A stretch of DNA of 64,000 nucleotides from Aphelocoma coerulescens (Eukaryota; Chordata; Aves; Passeriformes; Corvidae). Positions 61,001-64,000 of this stretch are shown one piece after another. How positions within the stretch are numbered: position 1 is the stretch's first letter; each line of letters begins with the position of its first letter. A model generated the notes under the pieces. That model was given only the letters and a program-made list of their open reading frames with translations, searched no databases and had not been told where the DNA came from. Both the position numbers and the translations under genes were made by a program. The stretch is from assembly GCF_041296385.1 (NCBI RefSeq), contig NC_091033.1, positions 10,434,001 through 10,498,000 of the forward strand, given 5' to 3'.

Positions 61001-64000
61001 GCTGGTTTATGTTCCTGGCCACAGTCAGTCCAAGGACTGTGGAAAAGCCTGTCAGTACCTGTTAGCTCAGGCATGAGGGGATTTTTCTTTTTTCACAGAA
61101 AAGCCTCAATTGATTTCAAGAGAGTTTGACGAGTTGGCTGCAGCTGGGACAGGGTAATTGCATCGATCCTGTGTGTGCAGTTCTGCTCTTTATCCACGCC
61201 AGGACCAGCAGTAAAGCAAACCCAGGGCAGATCTTGGGGCTCTTTGTGTGTCCCCAGCAGCTGCCACCACCCCCAGCAGGACAGGACGTTTGTTTAGGCT
61301 ATAAAAACACAATCTGAGGGTTTAGGCTCAACCCAGCCCCACCACGGTCACCACTAAACCATGTCCTCAAATGTCACATCTACGTGTTGTTTGAACACTT
61401 CCAGGGATGGTGACTCCACCACTTCCATGGGCAGCCTGTTCCAATGCTTTAACAACCCTTTCTGTGAAAAAAAAATCCTAATATCTAATCTGACCCTCCC
61501 CTGGTGCAGCTTGAGGCCATTCCCTCCCATTCTGAACAATCAACAATCACATCTTAGAGTAACTACACTGAACTTCAGAGCCAGAAACCTAGATTATTTT
61601 TTATTGCTTCAAGCGTAACGTTTTCCCTCCTTCTGCTTGGAGCAGCTCCCTGGGTGCTTCATGCAGGGGCCTCTTCCCCTCTGAATGTACATTTTTCACC
61701 ACAGCAAAGGCCTGAATGCAGTCAGAGCCCCACAGCTCCACAATAACCCTCCTGTTTCACACTTCCAGCTCGCAGTCACTCCAAGAGGCTTTTTTAAACC
61801 TGCCTGGAGCCAGCACAGAAGGGCCATTGTGGAACCCCCGTGGTGCTGCTGCCGTTCCTTACACAGACAGCAACTTAAAGCTTTTTTTAAAAACCTTTCA
61901 CCTTAAAGCTGGGGAGAAGGGAGCTGGTGAACACACGGCTCCTGTTCTCCTGCAAGCCCCCAGCAAATGCTGTTCACTTTGCCCTGCTGGCTTCTTTTCA
62001 ACGAGAATGAACTCATTTAAATAAAAAGTCACATTTATTGTGAGGTGAGATGGCCAGGTGTGCTGCTGTTCAGAGAGAAAAGTCACTGATAAAACTGTAA
62101 TTAAAAAAAAAAAAAACGGAGAGTCTATTCAAGCATCTGAGTAACAAAAATTAATGAATCAGCTTTCCTGTGCTCCCAGGGAGTGAGGCTTTGGTGGAAT
62201 CAGTGTAAGGAGCAGGGAAAAATCCCAAACACTCTATATTTTGGCTAGGATAGGGCCTGGAAATTTCTTTTAAACAATCCACCCTGTCTGAAAATAGTGG
62301 GAGTTTCTGAAGTGAAACAGAAACCAGGAACAGAAGGGACAGGATGCACGAGTCCTGCTCCCCACCCGAGGGTCAGACTTGGGCAGCCTCAGGGTGTGCA
62401 GGACACCCAACACACATCAGCTACACCAGGTTTTGGGCCCCTGTTATCCTCTAAATTCCCATCCCAAACAGGAATTAGTCACAGGTGTCTTGTTCTTACC
62501 CTGTCACCTGTCTCTCCACGGATCCCAGTCGGGCCAGGAAGGCCAGGCTCACCACTGGCACCTTTGGGCCCCTGTTGGGGAAACAACAAAAACCAAGCTA
62601 CAGCTTACAGTGCCAGGAAACCCTGCACCCTTCAACACCCTGAGAGTTCACCAGCCTCCATAACGTGTCCAGAAAGGTTATTTGTCTTGGATGATCTCTC
62701 TCCCTTCCCTCCCAGGACCTGGGGACCACTTGTGTTGGTTGGTACAGCTCATTCCAGCTTCTGTCCTGGCCCACGGCCGAGGTCAGGCACATGCCAAGGT
62801 GCTCCAACCTTTGGCCTGGGTCTTTCATTAATAAACCTCTTAAAATTAATAAACCTTCAACATCTGTGATCCCACCAAGTGATGCTCCCCTCAGCCAGTG
62901 TCAGTGGGGAGTGGAGGTCCCATTCCCTTGGAGAAGGGAGGGAGAAATACTGGAGTCCCCGGTGCAGCAAAAGGGAGGAGGAGTTCACTGAAGAAATACA
63001 GGCTGAGTGTGGTCCAGATCAAGGAGAAATTGAGGTGTCCCTACAAAACTCAAAAAATCATAAAACAATTTGGGTTGGAAGGGAACTTAAACATCATCTT
63101 GTTCTACCCTCTGCCATGGGCTGGGACACCTTCCACCTGACCAGGGGGATCAGGGCCCCATCCAAGCTGGCCTTGGACACTTCCAGGGATGGGGCAGCCA
63201 CAGCTTCTCTGAGCACCCTGTGCCAGAGAACAGGCTCAAAACTCAATCCTGCCCTTTGCAATAAAACACTAAATAGAAATTGCGCCTACAGGCAGCTTAT
63301 CTGGCTTTGTGCTCTTTCTACCATCCTGTGGTAATGAAGGTGTTGCACTGGTTCTGGCAAATGGAAAGACATTTCTTCCTTTCCCTCATTGCCATCACCC
63401 AACTGTCTGGCCAGAGGTGTGCAGAGAATACTGATCTGCCAAAACACAATGCCCATAATCACCCCTCTCAGCACCGACCTGGAAACCTCGGACACCACGG
63501 GCTCCTATGGGGCCTTGGAGGCCGAGTGGTCCCTGGAAAGAGAAAGATCAGCTTTGGTAAGGAGAAAATTTAGGGCCAGGTAAGTCACTTGTGTAATTAA
63601 ACTGGCAGAGAGAGAGAATGTGCAGTTCTGTGCTGCAGGACTGCCCTATGGCACTGCTGATGAACCACTGCAAAGTTGTGTCTGGTGTTTGCTGAGCTTT
63701 GCTAATAGCATTGTTATTAGCAGAACGGCTCATTTGTATAATCAGTGCTTAAGAACATACCATGCTCATGAGTAGAAAAGATCAGGGACAGCAAAGATTG
63801 GCAGCGTGATAGAGCATAGACAACATCCATTAGAGGGATCTGCTATCCCAACATTATGCTTTTAATTGATTGCAGGAAACTACTGCAAAACATGTGCTGC
63901 AGGCCCTTGGAAATGAAAAATGGCAATTGCATCCATTTGCAACCATCCTTGGTTCCAGCAATGTAGAAAAAGGCAGCAGTTTATGCTGTCAGAGCAGAGG
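54830..64000 (-). CDS. COL9A3: COL9A3, collagen type IX alpha-3 chain, 3' part (10 exons visible)
   Basis: Minus-strand exons, in transcript order: 63532-63479, 62571-62500, 59543-59508, 58162-58118, 57892-57860, 57483-57337, 56977-56923, 56235-56053, 55803-55726 and 55005-54830, totalling 879 nt (292 aa plus stop). Every phase matches. The sequence is Gly-X-Y triplets in exons of 33-147 nt. A non-collagenous NC2 segment ([20 protein letters not shown]) interrupts it, the COL1 triple helix follows, and a short NC1 tail ends it ([11 protein letters not shown]). It matches human COL9A3 closely. Known of the family: a FACIT collagen that pairs with alpha-1 and alpha-2 chains on the surface of cartilage fibrils. 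The 5' exons lie beyond the window. One intron appears to be GC-AG. Confidence 0.96.
55278..55372. repeat. Diverged tandem duplication in a COL9A3 intron
   Basis: Two roughly 38-nt copies with the pattern TTTTATGGAAGATTCTGAGA and TTTTGTGGAAGAATTTAAGA, each ending in TATAAATATT, repeat at a period of about 58. Confidence 0.6.
55726..55803 (-). CDS. COL9A3: COL9A3 exon (COL1)
   Basis: Minus-strand acceptor GATTAAAG (weak pyrimidine tract), donor CAGG|GTAAGT. It encodes [13 protein letters not shown] and [12 protein letters not shown], with one missing residue in the Gly-X-Y pattern (GQGIDG) as in human (GAGLDG). Confidence 0.93.
55804..56052 (-). other. COL9A3: COL9A3 GC-AG intron
   Basis: The preceding exon can only end CCCAGAG before GCAAGT to keep the frame and match the human junction. 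The donor is therefore AG|GCAAGT, a classic GC-AG donor with otherwise full consensus. Intron length is 249 bp. Confidence 0.8.
56053..56235 (-). CDS. COL9A3: COL9A3 exon: end of NC2 and start of COL1
   Basis: Minus-strand acceptor GTTTTTCAG, donor AGAG|GCAAGT. It encodes [17 protein letters not shown], then [13 protein letters not shown] and [19 protein letters not shown], nearly identical to human. Confidence 0.96.
56923..56977 (-). CDS. COL9A3: COL9A3 exon: NC2
   Basis: Minus-strand acceptor TTAATTGCAG, donor AACG|GTGAGT; 55 nt, exit phase 1. It encodes [18 protein letters not shown]; the Cys is the NC2 cysteine used in interchain bonding in collagen IX. Confidence 0.96.
57337..57483 (-). 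CDS. COL9A3: COL9A3 exon (147 nt, Gly-X-Y)
   Basis: Minus-strand acceptor TTCACTGCAG, donor CCTCCT|GTAAGT; 49 codons, phase 0. It encodes [17 protein letters not shown] through [12 protein letters not shown]. Confidence 0.96.
57860..57892 (-). CDS. COL9A3: COL9A3 exon (33 nt)
   Basis: Minus-strand acceptor TTACAG, donor GAG|GTAAGT. It encodes [11 protein letters not shown]. Confidence 0.9.
58118..58162 (-). CDS. COL9A3: COL9A3 exon (45 nt)
   Basis: Minus-strand acceptor CTCTCAG, donor CTG|GTAGGT. It encodes [15 protein letters not shown]. Confidence 0.9.
59508..59543 (-). CDS. COL9A3: COL9A3 exon (36 nt)
   Basis: Minus-strand acceptor TATTTTCAG, donor CAG|GTAAGT. It encodes [12 protein letters not shown]. 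Confidence 0.9.
59544..62499 (-). other. Nearly 3 kb COL9A3 intron with a CR1 fragment
   Basis: No Gly-X-Y exon is visible on the minus strand here. All flanking phases are 0, so a missed small exon cannot be excluded by phase. It holds one CR1 relic (about 61330-61535) and an A-run at about 62102-62116. Confidence 0.7.
61330..61535 (-). mobile_element. CR1 LINE fragment, minus-strand sense
   Basis: The minus strand carries a decayed piece of the CR1 reverse-transcriptase 3' end, recognisable by [19 protein letters not shown]. On the plus strand the typical AACACTTCCAGGGATGGTGA and the following Pro-rich match to CR1 are visible. Truncated and non-functional. Confidence 0.85.
62500..62571 (-). 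CDS. COL9A3: COL9A3 exon (72 nt)
   Basis: Minus-strand acceptor CCCCAACAG, donor AGG|GTAAGA. It encodes [16 protein letters not shown] and GIRGETGDR. Confidence 0.93.
63040..63240 (+). mobile_element. CR1 LINE fragment
   Basis: The stretch TTTGGGTTGGAAGGGAACTT and later TTCCAGGGATGGGGCAGCCA with CACAGCTTCTCTG are diagnostic of bird CR1 3' regions. About 200 bp, degraded, in a COL9A3 intron. Confidence 0.88.
63479..63532 (-). CDS. COL9A3: COL9A3 exon (54 nt), most 5' one visible
   Basis: Minus-strand acceptor TCTTTCCAG, donor CAG|GTCGGT. It encodes [18 protein letters not shown]. 54 nt is the archetypal fibrillar-collagen exon unit. Confidence 0.92.
63533..64000 (-). other. COL9A3 intron at the window edge
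   Basis: No exon or repeat recognised; AT-moderate non-coding sequence. Confidence 0.6.

Noticed and set aside
62297..62869. 190-codon plus-strand frame
   Set aside because: It covers a COL9A3 exon in antisense (62571-62500); Pro/Gly codons on the minus strand suppress stops on the plus strand.
1..64000. CRISPR arrays, operons, ribosome binding sites, phage or plasmid features
   Set aside because: Nothing of this kind is present; the window is spliced vertebrate DNA.

Overview
This is a vertebrate nuclear genome window, most likely from a bird. Genes are split into many short exons with GT-AG introns, the background is AT-rich with one sharp CpG island, and three degraded LINE fragments look like CR1, the dominant LINE of birds and other sauropsids. 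Three orthologues are recognisable from their proteins: DIDO1 (+), TCFL5 (+) and COL9A3 (-, 3' part only). Order and relative orientation match human 20q13.33. The species cannot be fixed from this sequence.

Layout. Positions 1-8586 are AT-rich and hold no exon I can support; they are probably the 5' intron or leader region of DIDO1, whose promoter lies left of the window. DIDO1 runs from 8587 to about 46.17 kb in 17 visible exons. Their coding parts sum to 7431 nt (2477 codons with stop) with every splice phase matching. Its two longest introns (16688-28986 and 35531-41098) sit where shorter DIDO1 isoforms could end. After about 1 kb of intergenic DNA comes a CpG island (about 47.24-48.14 kb) and TCFL5 (48394-53039, 6 coding exons, 1578 nt, 525 aa). 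COL9A3 is read from the opposite strand. Its last 10 visible exons lie between 63532 and 54830 (879 nt, 293 codons with stop), and its 5' part continues beyond 64000. TCFL5 and COL9A3 converge tail to tail.

Functions. DIDO1 is a nuclear chromatin and RNA polymerase II-associated protein (PHD finger, TFIIS-like central domain, SPOC domain, long low-complexity tail). TCFL5 is a bHLH transcription factor. COL9A3 is the alpha-3 chain of the cartilage collagen IX. The genes do not form a pathway; they are simply neighbours in a conserved block.

Points most worth a second look: (1) the mammalian DIDO1 start methionine is a TTG (Leu) codon here, the exon that holds it has no in-frame ATG, and three upstream exons are open in the same frame, so this DIDO1 appears to have an N-terminal extension of 27 to 151 residues; (2) COL9A3 has a GC-AG intron with an otherwise perfect donor; (3) a CpG-rich patch with a strong splice donor sits inside the 12.3 kb DIDO1 intron; (4) the TCFL5 start codon appears to lie 2 nt behind a splice acceptor, and a CACGTG E-box lies in its promoter region. 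I see no wholly new system, CRISPR array, operon or prokaryotic feature.
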